A DNA stretch of 64,000 nucleotides. Source: Halieaceae bacterium (GTDB lineage: Bacteria; Pseudomonadota; Gammaproteobacteria; Pseudomonadales; Halieaceae). Shown in pieces: positions 1-7,971 of the stretch. The stretch covers positions 62,001 to 126,000 of the forward strand of contig CABYND010000003.1 in the NCBI GenBank assembly GCA_902520195.1, read 5' to 3'. Both the position numbers and the translations under genes were made by a program. Below the pieces are notes generated by a model, which was not told the DNA's origin, made no database searches, and worked only from the letters and a program-made list of their open reading frames with translations. Each line of letters starts with the position of its first letter. Position 1 is the first letter of the stretch.

Positions 1-226
1 TCCACATGAACGTGCCGACGCGGTCACCGGGCACTATACCCAGACGCGTCAACGCGTTCGCAAGGCGTGCACTGCTCGCGTCAATGTCCGCATAACTGCG
101 CCACTGTATTTGCTGACCGTCGTAGTCACCGACGCGACTACTGCCGAAATGTCGCGCGCCGAACCGGTGTAGCGTCTTCACCCCCAGCGGGGTATTCATC
201 ATCGTGCTCGTCATGGTTTTCGCCAT
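1..226 (-). CDS. Acyl-CoA synthetase (AMP-forming), N-terminal fragment
   Basis: The minus strand is open from an ATG at 226 to the window edge, giving the first 75 residues. The text around residues 68-75 (GDRVGTFMW) and the preceding LANALTRLGIVP are typical of the N-terminal domain of fatty-acid/aryl acyl-CoA synthetases, which activate a carboxylic acid with ATP and CoA. Methionines at residues 5, 9 and 10 could also be the start; MNTPLGVKTL is the usual beginning of long-chain members. The catalytic P-loop lies outside the window. It begins 5 bp after the stop of the phosphotransferase gene, so it is probably the third gene of the same minus-strand operon (SDR, phosphotransferase, synthetase). 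Confidence 0.75.
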   Translation of the reverse strand, partial: MAKTMTSTMMNTPLGVKTLHRFGARHFGSSRVGDYDGQQIQWRSYADIDASSARLANALTRLGIVPGDRVGTFMW

Positions 227-231
227 GCCGC

Positions 232-1257
232 CTACCAGTCCCCCGCCGCCGCGGCTTGTGCCTCAGCTAGGAGTGCCGGCACGTCATACTCCAGGCCACG
301 TGCGTAGTCAGAGTCGAGCTTCCCTGCGACATGCAACCCGTAGGCACCCTCGATGATCGCCGCCAAGCGCCAGAAAGCCAGCGCCATATAGAAGTTCATA
401 TGGTTAAGCGGCAGGCCCAGCAACTCTGCCCAGCGACCGGCCAGCTCTCGTCGACTGACCACGGCAGCACGCCGTGACACCGCCTGCAAGGCGCTAAAAG
501 CAGGCGGCTCCTGTGTGCGATAGTCGCCCCAAAACATAAGCATCAGCGCGACGTCCATGTAACAGTCGCCCACCGTGGCGAGCTCCCAATCGATGATCGC
601 GAGGATCTCCGGGTGCTCCTTGGAAGCCAAGGTGTTATCAAGGTGGTAATCCCCGTGAATGACGGCGGGCGCCGACGCTGCGGGCACATTACGCTGCAGC
701 CAGTCTCCGAGAGAGAAGAGCTCGGGCAGATCCCTGACCGCGTGTTCCCTGCGGACGCCCAGCCAGCGCTCAATCTGTCGTTCAACAAAGCGCTCGGGAC
801 GCCCCAGCTTCGCAAGTGCTTCCAAATCGGTAGGCACGGCGTGGAGCGCAGCCAGCTGATCGATCAAATCCTCACCGAGACGGTTCACGCTGTCAGGCGA
901 GTCGGCATAGGCGGACGGCAAGGCATCAGTCAGCGCCACACCATCGACCCATTCCTGCACCAGAAACGGCCGACCGATCACCGTCTCGTCATCGCACCAG
1001 GCCAGCACGCCCGGCGCCTTGACCGGGTAATCGGCGATCGCCTGCAGGATTTGTGCCTCCCGCTGGATGCCTCGCGCAGACGTTGGCGAGATATCGTCAG
1101 CGGGGGGTGTCCGCACGACACAAGCTTTTTCGTGGTCCCGGAACTGCCATGTCAGATTGGAGTTGCCGCCAGCCAGGGCAGACACGAACTCAGCCCGTGC
1201 CCAGCCCAGAGAGTCGCGCAGCCAGTCAGCAACCTGCTCGGTGGCCTCCGACGTCAT
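232..1257 (-). CDS. APH-family phosphotransferase (ACAD10/11 N-domain / LvaA-like)
   Basis: A 341-residue kinase-fold protein of the aminoglycoside phosphotransferase family. The Brenner loop VIHGDYHLDNTL supplies the catalytic Asp and a metal-binding Asn, and IIDWELATVGD supplies the second metal Asp. I chose the ATG at 1257 because it overlaps the TGA of the upstream SDR gene (ATGA); an in-frame start at 1341 would lie inside that gene. In human ACAD10/11 and the Pseudomonas levulinate pathway (LvaA), this family phosphorylates 4-hydroxyacyl-CoAs so that an acyl-CoA dehydrogenase-like partner can eliminate phosphate. An acyl-CoA dehydrogenase begins divergently at 2155, which supports that role over antibiotic resistance. 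The exact substrate cannot be read from the sequence. Confidence 0.85.
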   Translation of the reverse strand: MTSEATEQVADWLRDSLGWARAEFVSALAGGNSNLTWQFRDHEKACVVRTPPADDISPTSARGIQREAQILQAIADYPVKAPGVLAWCDDETVIGRPFLVQEWVDGVALTDALPSAYADSPDSVNRLGEDLIDQLAALHAVPTDLEALAKLGRPERFVERQIERWLGVRREHAVRDLPELFSLGDWLQRNVPAASAPAVIHGDYHLDNTLASKEHPEILAIIDWELATVGDCYMDVALMLMFWGDYRTQEPPAFSALQAVSRRAAVVSRRELAGRWAELLGLPLNHMNFYMALAFWRLAAIIEGAYGLHVAGKLDSDYARGLEYDVPALLAEAQAAAAGDW

Positions 1258-1985
1258 CACACTACACCGAAGCTGGACAGCAGGCCACCATCCACCGGCA
1301 CGACCGCGCCTGTCATGTATCGACTCTGCGCCACCCAGCACACCACCTCGGCGACTTCGCTATCCTCGGCAAATCGTCGCAACGGAATTTGCTGCGTCAT
1401 TTTATCGAGTGCGGCCTCGCTCAGTTCGGATGTCATTTCGGTGAGCACCAGACCCGGAATCACCAGATTGGCCGTGATGGCTTTTGGCGCCAGTTCAATC
1501 GCCAGCGCCTGAGTGAGCCCCGACAACCCTGCTTTGGAGGAGGCATAGGCCGAGTCGCCGGGGAAGCCACGGAAACCCACCACCGCGCCTACATTGACCA
1601 CTGCGCAGCCTCCGCTCATGTGCGGCACAGCGGCCCGGGTCATATTCATGGCACCCGTGAGATTGACCTGAAGCACCTCTTGCCAAGCCTCGTCGGTCAG
1701 GCGGTGTATCTTGCCGCCGCGGTGCACGCCCGCATTGTTGACCAGCACCTCAACGCGTCCGAAACGTGCCACGATCGCGTCAACCGCTTCGCTAACTGAG
1801 GCTGGGTCAGCCACGTCGCACTGGAACCCTGCCGCGGACTCCCCGAGCGACTGAGCAAGCTCCATTACGGATTCACTCCGCGCGATCAGTGCCACGTTAT
1901 GCCCCGCATCGACTGCCAGCCGTGCGATCGTCGCACCAATCCCCCGCGAGGCACCGGTGACGATCCAGACTCCATCGCCCGCCAT
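1257..1985 (-). CDS. Short-chain dehydrogenase/reductase lacking the catalytic Ser
   Basis: A 242-residue classical SDR. It has the cofactor loop TGASRGIG at 10-17, NNAG at 83-86, and Tyr147 and Lys151 in AYASSKAG. The residue 13 before Tyr147, normally the catalytic Ser, is Ala134 (NVGAVVG), so activity may be reduced or changed. I chose the ATG at 1985, preceded by AGGAGTG at good spacing, over an upstream ATG at 2012 with no such site. Its stop overlaps the phosphotransferase start (ATGA). It probably oxidises or reduces a hydroxyacyl-CoA or a related alcohol in the same pathway. Confidence 0.87.
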   Translation of the reverse strand: MAGDGVWIVTGASRGIGATIARLAVDAGHNVALIARSESVMELAQSLGESAAGFQCDVADPASVSEAVDAIVARFGRVEVLVNNAGVHRGGKIHRLTDEAWQEVLQVNLTGAMNMTRAAVPHMSGGCAVVNVGAVVGFRGFPGDSAYASSKAGLSGLTQALAIELAPKAITANLVIPGLVLTEMTSELSEAALDKMTQQIPLRRFAEDSEVAEVVCWVAQSRYMTGAVVPVDGGLLSSFGVV

Positions 1986-2154
1986 AGTATTCACTCCTGA
2001 ATTGCGCGCCAACGCGCCGCAAACCCTTTTATTTCTTATCGGTCTCGTTGCTTGTTTGCGTCTAGCAAGTCTAAACTAGCGCCCTGATTTGGCAAGCCTT
2101 ACGGCTGCCCCACGGTACGAGAGCCGACGATAGATACCCTCAGGAGGAAAAGGC

Positions 2155-3489
2155 GTGTGGTCATTTGAAACAGACCCGGAATTTCAGGCATCACTGGACT
2201 GGATTGACGAATTTACCCGCGAGGAAATTGAACCCCTAGATCTGGTATTCCGTGAGCCTGGTGATCCATGGGACCCCAATTCCCCGGCTTTTTCCGCCAT
2301 GGCGCCGCTCAGAGAGGTGGTCAAACAGAAGCAGCTCTGGGCGTGCCATTTGGAGCCCGAGCTGGGCGGGCAAGGTTACGGGCAGGTCAGTCTGGGGCTC
2401 ATGAATGAGATTCTCGGTCGCAGCCGCTTTGGACCCAGCGTATTCGGCTGTCAGGCTCCCGATTCCGGCAACGCGGAGATTCTGGCCAAATTCGGCACGC
2501 CGGAGCAGAAGGAAAAATATCTCAAACCGCTACTCAATGCCGAAATCGCCTCCTGTTACTCCATGACAGAACCTCAGGCAGGCGCCGATCCGGGAGAGTT
2601 CCTGTGTGCAGCAACCCAAGACGGCGATGACTGGGTGATCAATGGCGAGAAGTGGTTTGCCTCCCACGCCCGCTTTTCCGCTTTTCTACTAGTCATGGTG
2701 GTGACCAATCCGGACGTTCCCATCCATGAGGGCGCGTCGATTTTCCTAGTGGAGCAAGGCACACCGGGCATGGAGATCATCCGCAATTCCGCGGTCGGTC
2801 CCTTCATCGAACAGGGCGACGGCGTGCATGCCTATATCTCGTTTAAGGATTGCCGTGTCCCCGCAGAGAACCTGCTCGGTAACGAGGGACAGGGTTTCCA
2901 TGTGGCGCAAACCCGTCTGGGTGGTGGTCGGGTGCACCACGCCATGCGCACGGTCGGCGTCATCCGACGTGCCATCGATATGATGTGCGAACGCGCACTA
3001 AGCCGCCGTACTAAGGGTGAGCTGCTGGCGGACAAGCAAATGTCGCAAGAAAAAATTGCTGACGCTTACACGATGATGATGCAGTACCGACTGCATGTGC
3101 TCTACACCGCTTGGCTGATCGACAAACACAAGGAATACAACCGGGAAGTACGCAAAGAAATTGCCGCCATCAAAGCCGCGACACCCAAAGTGTTGGTAGA
3201 GATTGTATCCCGGGCGATGCACCTGCATGGCAGCCTCGGCAGTTCTGATGAGACGCCACTAGCGAATATGTGGGCGAACATTCCGGAATTGGGCGTGGTG
3301 GATGGCCCGACAGAGGTTCACAAGGTTGCGGTCGCCAAAGCCGTACTGCGAAATTACTCCGCGCACGATGCCCTATTCCCGAGTTATCACACACCGACTC
3401 AGCGAGCCAAAGCATTGGAAAAATATGGTCATTTTTTGCCAAGCTCGGAGCGCGACAGGGCCGGACTAATGAGCGCTGGCGGAGCCTGA
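2155..3489 (+). CDS. Acyl-CoA dehydrogenase (ACAD10/11-like)
   Basis: A 444-residue flavoprotein of the acyl-CoA dehydrogenase family. The flavin-binding segment MTEPQAGADPG lies near residue 137, the middle beta domain carries WVINGEKWFAS, and the C-terminal helical domain ends with VVDGPTEVHKVAVAKAVLR. Where medium-chain enzymes have the catalytic Glu (YEGT), this protein has Asp (VDGP), as is common in the ACAD10/11 branch. Translation starts at GTG 2155, six bases after a strong AGGAGG. It is divergent from the phosphotransferase operon, with which it may share 4-hydroxyacyl-CoA processing, and lies 38 bp upstream of a PQQ dehydrogenase gene. Confidence 0.9.
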   Translation: MWSFETDPEFQASLDWIDEFTREEIEPLDLVFREPGDPWDPNSPAFSAMAPLREVVKQKQLWACHLEPELGGQGYGQVSLGLMNEILGRSRFGPSVFGCQAPDSGNAEILAKFGTPEQKEKYLKPLLNAEIASCYSMTEPQAGADPGEFLCAATQDGDDWVINGEKWFASHARFSAFLLVMVVTNPDVPIHEGASIFLVEQGTPGMEIIRNSAVGPFIEQGDGVHAYISFKDCRVPAENLLGNEGQGFHVAQTRLGGGRVHHAMRTVGVIRRAIDMMCERALSRRTKGELLADKQMSQEKIADAYTMMMQYRLHVLYTAWLIDKHKEYNREVRKEIAAIKAATPKVLVEIVSRAMHLHGSLGSSDETPLANMWANIPELGVVDGPTEVHKVAVAKAVLRNYSAHDALFPSYHTPTQRAKALEKYGHFLPSSERDRAGLMSAGGA

Positions 3490-3527
3490 TCTTCTGCCTA
3501 TCCGAGCAGAAATCAGGGGGATGCTCG

Positions 3528-5624
3528 ATGAAAGAATCTTCACTTTCAGGGGTGGCACGGGTCCATACTAACTGGGCCGCAATACTCTTCCTGGTTGCCG
3601 CGATATCACCGCTGTCCTGGGCGGCCACCGACACCGGCGAGCGCCTTTACAGTGAGCATTGTGCGAGCTGTCACGCCGCCACATTGAGGGGCTCAGCTCA
3701 TGGCGCCGCCCTCTCCGGTCCAGCATTTGCTAACAAATGGGCCGCGGTCTCTGCTAAATCTTTTCTCACTTACCAGAGTGCAGAAATGCCGCCTGGAGAG
3801 GCCCATAGCCTGTCTCCGGCGCAGCATGCGAGCATCGCGCAGTATGTGATAAGTCAATCTGGCCTTGACGCGGAGGCCTTACTTGTCAGTTCGGCGGAGG
3901 CGCTCACCGGCACGCCTGCGGACAACATCGAGGTGGTAGAGTTTGCCGAGGCAGGGAGCGTCATGGACATGGCGCGCAGTGCCGGTGCCTTCACTATGCG
4001 GCGCGTTGACAACTTCAAGCCCGTGACCACCGAGGAGCTTAATCAGCCTGACGCCGCCGACTGGTTGAACTGGCGGAGAACGCCGGACGGACATGCGCAC
4101 AGTCCATTGGTCGACATCTCCAGAGATAACGTCTCTAGACTGAGTATGACCTGGTCAATGGCCATGCACCAAGGCAGCAACCAACCCACCCCGCTGGTGC
4201 GAGACGGGATCATGTTCCTAACCCATGCCCACAACAAGATTCAAGCGATCGAGGCCGCAACCGGTGAACTGATCTGGGAATATCAATACGAGTTCCCGCC
4301 GGCCTCCAAGATGCTAGGCGGGCCCACCCGCAATATCGCACTGTGGCAGGACCGCCTGTTTCTGACGACCTACGACGCTGCCATTGTGGCCATCGACGCG
4401 ACAACCGGATTCGAACTCTGGCGTACCGAGAAAGCCGACTATCGGGAGGCCTTTACCCACAGCGCGGGGCCCATTGTGGCCGACGGTATCGTCGTTAGCG
4501 GTATCAACGGCTGTGAGCTGTTTACACAAGATGGCTGCTTCATTACTGGCCATGACCCCAAGACCGGCGAGGAACTCTGGCGAACGGCAACGCTGGCGGA
4601 GCCCGGGACGCCCGAATACGCCAGCTGGGGTGATGTGAGCCCCGATCGCCGCGGAGGAGGCGATATCTGGATAGCCGGATCCTATGACCCCGGGCTGGAT
4701 CTCGTTTACTTTGGCACCTCTCAACCCAAACCTTGGGCAGCGCCTAGTCGGGGCATGTCAGTTGAAGACGCCGCGCTCTACACCAACGCCACGTTGGCCG
4801 TGAAACCCAAAACAGGGGAACTGGTTTGGCACTTCCAGCACATCCCCGGTGAGACCATCGATATGGAGGTCGGTTTCGAACGAATACTCGCTGATATCGA
4901 CGATGAGCAAACGCTGCTGACGGTGGGCAAGGACGGCATTTTATGGAAATTGGATCGCGCCACCGGTGACTATCTGGATTTGCTCGACACTATGGACCAA
5001 ACAATTTTCGAGGTTGATCGAGGCACCGGGCAGTTGACCTACCGGGAGGATATCGCCACCGCTGGTATCGGTGACACCTACACCGCATGCCCCGGCATAT
5101 ACGGGGGCCACAACTGGCAGTCTGCGACGTACGACGATGCGCGACATTTGCTCTTCCTGCCCATGCATCAACTATGTTCTGACATGACCCCTCGTGAGGT
5201 GGATTTGAGCCCCGGCGGCGGTGGCTATGGTGCCGATGTTGCCACCTACCCCATGCCGGGCAAAGAGGGCCTGGCGGGCGCCCTACTGGCGATCGATGTG
5301 CGCACGATGGAAGTTCGTTGGAAAGTGGAACAGCCGGCGTTATTCTTGAGCGGCGCCCTGTCGACCGATGGCGGCCTGCTCTTCATTGGCGATTTGGATA
5401 GGCATTTACAGGCGTTCGATACCGAGACGGGCGAGCGATTATGGTCCACTCGCCTGCCAGCACCGGCCCATGGCTACCCCATTACCTATGAGGCCGAGGG
5501 GAGACAGTTCGTCGCAATTCCAGCAGGTATTGGTGTATTCCGGGCGCTGACCGCGGTGATTTTCCCCGATATTTATCAGCCCCCAGATGGCCAGGGGCTA
5601 TTCGTTTTCAGCCTGCCTCAGTAA
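3528..5624 (+). CDS. Quinohaemoprotein (PQQ) dehydrogenase with N-terminal cytochrome c
   Basis: A 698-residue periplasmic protein. A signal peptide (hydrophobic core about residues 17-32) precedes a cytochrome c domain with CASCH at 45-49 and a likely Met ligand in QSAEMPPGE. From about residue 130 a PQQ beta-propeller follows, with repeats such as AIEAATGELIWEYQ and AIDATTGFELWR. Haem-first order is the reverse of ordinary type II alcohol dehydrogenases, where cytochrome c is C-terminal. The adjacent-cysteine pair of methanol/ethanol dehydrogenases is replaced by two spaced cysteines (NGC...DGC). The start at 3528 follows AGGGGG; longer in-frame starts lie inside the preceding gene. It should oxidise an alcohol and pass electrons to the respiratory chain. 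No pqq synthesis genes are in the window. Confidence 0.88.
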   Translation: MKESSLSGVARVHTNWAAILFLVAAISPLSWAATDTGERLYSEHCASCHAATLRGSAHGAALSGPAFANKWAAVSAKSFLTYQSAEMPPGEAHSLSPAQHASIAQYVISQSGLDAEALLVSSAEALTGTPADNIEVVEFAEAGSVMDMARSAGAFTMRRVDNFKPVTTEELNQPDAADWLNWRRTPDGHAHSPLVDISRDNVSRLSMTWSMAMHQGSNQPTPLVRDGIMFLTHAHNKIQAIEAATGELIWEYQYEFPPASKMLGGPTRNIALWQDRLFLTTYDAAIVAIDATTGFELWRTEKADYREAFTHSAGPIVADGIVVSGINGCELFTQDGCFITGHDPKTGEELWRTATLAEPGTPEYASWGDVSPDRRGGGDIWIAGSYDPGLDLVYFGTSQPKPWAAPSRGMSVEDAALYTNATLAVKPKTGELVWHFQHIPGETIDMEVGFERILADIDDEQTLLTVGKDGILWKLDRATGDYLDLLDTMDQTIFEVDRGTGQLTYREDIATAGIGDTYTACPGIYGGHNWQSATYDDARHLLFLPMHQLCSDMTPREVDLSPGGGGYGADVATYPMPGKEGLAGALLAIDVRTMEVRWKVEQPALFLSGALSTDGGLLFIGDLDRHLQAFDTETGERLWSTRLPAPAHGYPITYEAEGRQFVAIPAGIGVFRALTAVIFPDIYQPPDGQGLFVFSLPQ

Positions 5625-5637
5625 GTAGAGCGGCCTG

Positions 5638-6483
5638 TCAGTCGACGCCCTTTCGCCCCGCCTCACGCACCATGGGCGCATACTCGGCAAACGCCGGCGG
5701 TTCTGCAGTGGAACCGGTTGTAGTACCGGCGTCCACTGTCAGGGTCAAACCACTGGTATAGCCTGACTCTTCACTAGCCAACCAGAGCGCTGCGTTGGCG
5801 ACGTCCTGGGCCAGACCAGCGCGGTCTTTCAGGGGTGATGCCTCCGCCAGCGCCGCAATCGTGTCATCAAGGTTATGGTGATCTCCCGTCAATACATCAG
5901 CTACCATTGGCGTGGCCATCCCTGCAGGCGCAATACAGTTCACACGCACTCCGTAGCCGCCCATTTCGGCCGCCACATTCTTAGTCATCCCGACAACCGC
6001 GTGTTTGGCCGCCGCGTAGGCATGAGGACCCAACCCGCCCATCACACCTGCGGTGCTGGACATGCTGATGATCGAGCCGGAGCCAGCCTCCTTCATGTAT
6101 CGAGCAGCATGCTTCATGCCATAAAAGACACCATTGATCATGATGTCGATAGTGAGCTTCCACTCCGCAGCAGGCGTGGTAGATATAGGACCCACCGCAC
6201 CGACAATGCCCGCGCAGTTGAAGATCACATCGATTTGGCCGAACTCCGAGACAGCGGCTTCTACCAGTCCCTGAACGTCCGCTTCTTCCGTCACATTGCA
6301 GTGACGATAAATGGCACGGGTCGAGTCACCCAGTGCGGCGGCCATGCTCTTACCCGCCTCATCCTGAATGTCGCCCAATACCACTCGGGCACCGTGATCC
6401 ACATAAGTCTTTGCCGTTGCCGCACCGATCCCACTGGCAGCCCCGGTAACGACCGCGACTTTGCCCTCCAGCCTACCGCTCAT
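5638..6483 (-). CDS. Short-chain dehydrogenase (SDR), copy 1 of a pair
   Basis: A 281-residue classical SDR with TGAASGIG near the N-terminus, NCAG, catalytic Ser in SMSSTAG and the Tyr/Lys pair in AYAAAKHAV. The ATG at 6483 follows GAGGAG at 5 nt; a GTG two codons upstream would sit on top of that site. It is strikingly similar along its whole length to the SDR at 7014-7850, including the shared C-terminal tails around TTGS and REAGRKGVD/REAGKRGVE, so the two arose by duplication around a SnoaL-like gene. It is convergent with the PQQ dehydrogenase, 13 bp apart. It probably oxidises a secondary alcohol, possibly steroid-like or alicyclic; the substrate is unknown. Confidence 0.88.
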   Translation of the reverse strand: MSGRLEGKVAVVTGAASGIGAATAKTYVDHGARVVLGDIQDEAGKSMAAALGDSTRAIYRHCNVTEEADVQGLVEAAVSEFGQIDVIFNCAGIVGAVGPISTTPAAEWKLTIDIMINGVFYGMKHAARYMKEAGSGSIISMSSTAGVMGGLGPHAYAAAKHAVVGMTKNVAAEMGGYGVRVNCIAPAGMATPMVADVLTGDHHNLDDTIAALAEASPLKDRAGLAQDVANAALWLASEESGYTSGLTLTVDAGTTTGSTAEPPAFAEYAPMVREAGRKGVD

Positions 6484-6576
6484 TTTCACTCCTCGTTTTC
6501 GTAAATCAAAGCCGTCTCAGCTCAAGCAACCCGCTAAATCAGGTTGTAATCGATGAGGTGCAACGTTCAACCCGTC

Positions 6577-7014
6577 TCAATTCATATCGGCCCTGTGTCG
6601 CGACATGTCGCCAATCAGATCTGGCGTAATCGCTCTCTCCACAAAGTGCCAGGCATCACCGTCTTTCGCGAAGGTATCGTTGTACGATCCAATGAATATC
6701 GCCTGCATCGCAAAGTCATCCGGTACGTGCTGCATCACTGTAATGCAGCTTTTCGCGACCGCCGTCTGGCCTGACGGATCAATATTGATGGCAACATTGC
6801 TCATCAGATGACGGGTGTTCGGCCTTCCATCATATAAGGTGACGTTATCAAGTTGTGCACTGACTTCCTCCGCACCTTGAGCGAGCGTGCCGACGATCCC
6901 CCACGCGCCTTTCTCAAACAGCGCAGCACAGCCGGCCAAATCACCACAATCGATCAAATCACAGTACTGAATCATTAACTCAGTTATAGAAGCCAGATCT
7001 CCCGTGTCAGCCAT
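6577..7014 (-). CDS. SnoaL/NTF2-fold protein
   Basis: A 145-residue protein with the pattern of the SnoaL-like NTF2-fold family: an N-terminal helix ITELMIQYCDLIDCGD, then ALFEKGAWG, NTRHLMSNVAI and a C-terminal strand ending FVERAI. Such proteins act as small-molecule isomerases, dehydratases or cyclases in aromatic, terpenoid or steroid metabolism, or have no known reaction. The ATG at 7014 overlaps the TGA of the upstream SDR (ATGA), indicating coupling; a GTG one codon earlier is also possible. It sits between two duplicated SDR genes, so it probably acts on the same substrate class. Confidence 0.8.
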   Translation of the reverse strand: MADTGDLASITELMIQYCDLIDCGDLAGCAALFEKGAWGIVGTLAQGAEEVSAQLDNVTLYDGRPNTRHLMSNVAINIDPSGQTAVAKSCITVMQHVPDDFAMQAIFIGSYNDTFAKDGDAWHFVERAITPDLIGDMSRHRADMN

Positions 7015-7850
7015 CACTCTACCCCTCGCTTTCCAGCTTCTCTCATCAAAGGCGCCTTCTCGGCAAAGCGTGGCGGACCCGCCATGGATCCCGTCGTAAT
7101 GCCCGCATCGATGGTCAGCGTGTGGCCGCTCGTATAACCCGATTCGTCACTAGCTAGCCACAGCACAGCATTCGCAACGTCATCCGCTAAACCCGGTCGC
7201 CCGTTGAGAGGCGACTCATCGGTCAACATTTTTAGCGTCGAATCAATATCGGTGTGATCATCCAAATAGGCCTGAGCGACCATTGGTGTCGCCACGCTGT
7301 ATGGCGCAATGCAATTCACCCTGACACCGAATGCGCAGACTTCTGCAGCTAAATTTCGAGTAATACCGACCACCGCGTGCTTGGCCGCAGCGTAGGCGTG
7401 GGGACCCAAGCCACCAGTGACACCGGCCACACTCGACATGCTGATAATGGACCCGGATCGCGCTTGTTTCATGTGCTTTGAGGCGTGCTTCATGCCGTAG
7501 AAAACACCATTAAGGAGAATGTCTAACGTGAACTGCCACTCCTCTGCGGTGGTCGACTCCAGAGGGCCCAAAGCACCCACGATGCCCGCATTGTTGAACA
7601 TCACGTCGATCCTGCCGAATTCATCAACGGCAGATTGAACCAACGCCTCGACTTGCTCTTCTTTGGTAACGTCACAAACTTTAAAGCGACTCCGATCGCC
7701 CAACACTGCCACCATGTCGGCCCCCGCCTGTTCTTGAATATCACCCAGCACTACATAGGCACCCTCACCCAGCAACTTCTCAGCGGCTGCTGCACCGATG
7801 CCGCTCGCACCTCCTGTAATCACCACAACCTTGTCAGTTATGCGACCCAT
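7014..7850 (-). CDS. Short-chain dehydrogenase (SDR), copy 2 of a pair
   Basis: A 278-residue classical SDR with TGGASGIG, NNAG, Ser in SMSSVAG and AYAAAKHAV containing the catalytic Tyr and Lys. It is a close paralogue of the SDR at 5638-6483. The start ATG at 7850 has GGGAG about 9 nt upstream. It leads the trio SDR-SnoaL-SDR and follows the terminator of the TonB receptor gene, so it likely has its own promoter in 7851-7910. The function suggested by family and context is oxidation of an alicyclic or terpenoid alcohol; this is inference. Confidence 0.88.
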   Translation of the reverse strand: MGRITDKVVVITGGASGIGAAAAEKLLGEGAYVVLGDIQEQAGADMVAVLGDRSRFKVCDVTKEEQVEALVQSAVDEFGRIDVMFNNAGIVGALGPLESTTAEEWQFTLDILLNGVFYGMKHASKHMKQARSGSIISMSSVAGVTGGLGPHAYAAAKHAVVGITRNLAAEVCAFGVRVNCIAPYSVATPMVAQAYLDDHTDIDSTLKMLTDESPLNGRPGLADDVANAVLWLASDESGYTSGHTLTIDAGITTGSMAGPPRFAEKAPLMREAGKRGVE

Positions 7851-7910
7851 ATCCCGGTCTCCCTTTTTGTTTTCTTTATTTCTCGCTTGGCACTGTCAGT
7901 GCACACGCCC

Positions 7911-7943
7911 AAAACAAAAGAGGCGCTCACAATGAGCGCCTCT
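7911..7943 (-). terminator. Rho-independent terminator of the TonB receptor gene
   Basis: GAGGCGCTCA (7920-7929) and TGAGCGCCTC (7933-7942) form a 10-bp perfect stem, 11 with the flanking A-T pair, around a 3-nt loop. On the minus strand it is followed by TTTGTTTT. It lies 29 bp past the stop of the receptor gene and separates it from the SDR trio. Confidence 0.85.
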
Positions 7944-7971
7944 CAGATTATGTGAAACGCTACTCGGCCTT

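Noticed and set aside
232-1257. Aminoglycoside resistance gene
   Set aside because: Same fold, but the neighbouring SDR, acyl-CoA synthetase and acyl-CoA dehydrogenase indicate acyl-CoA metabolism.
613-1512. Long plus-strand open frame (299 codons) opposite the phosphotransferase
   Set aside because: It lies antisense to a gene with clear kinase motifs and runs into the SDR; its translation is rich in Arg, Pro, His and Gln with no domain, typical of an antisense shadow in high-G+C DNA.
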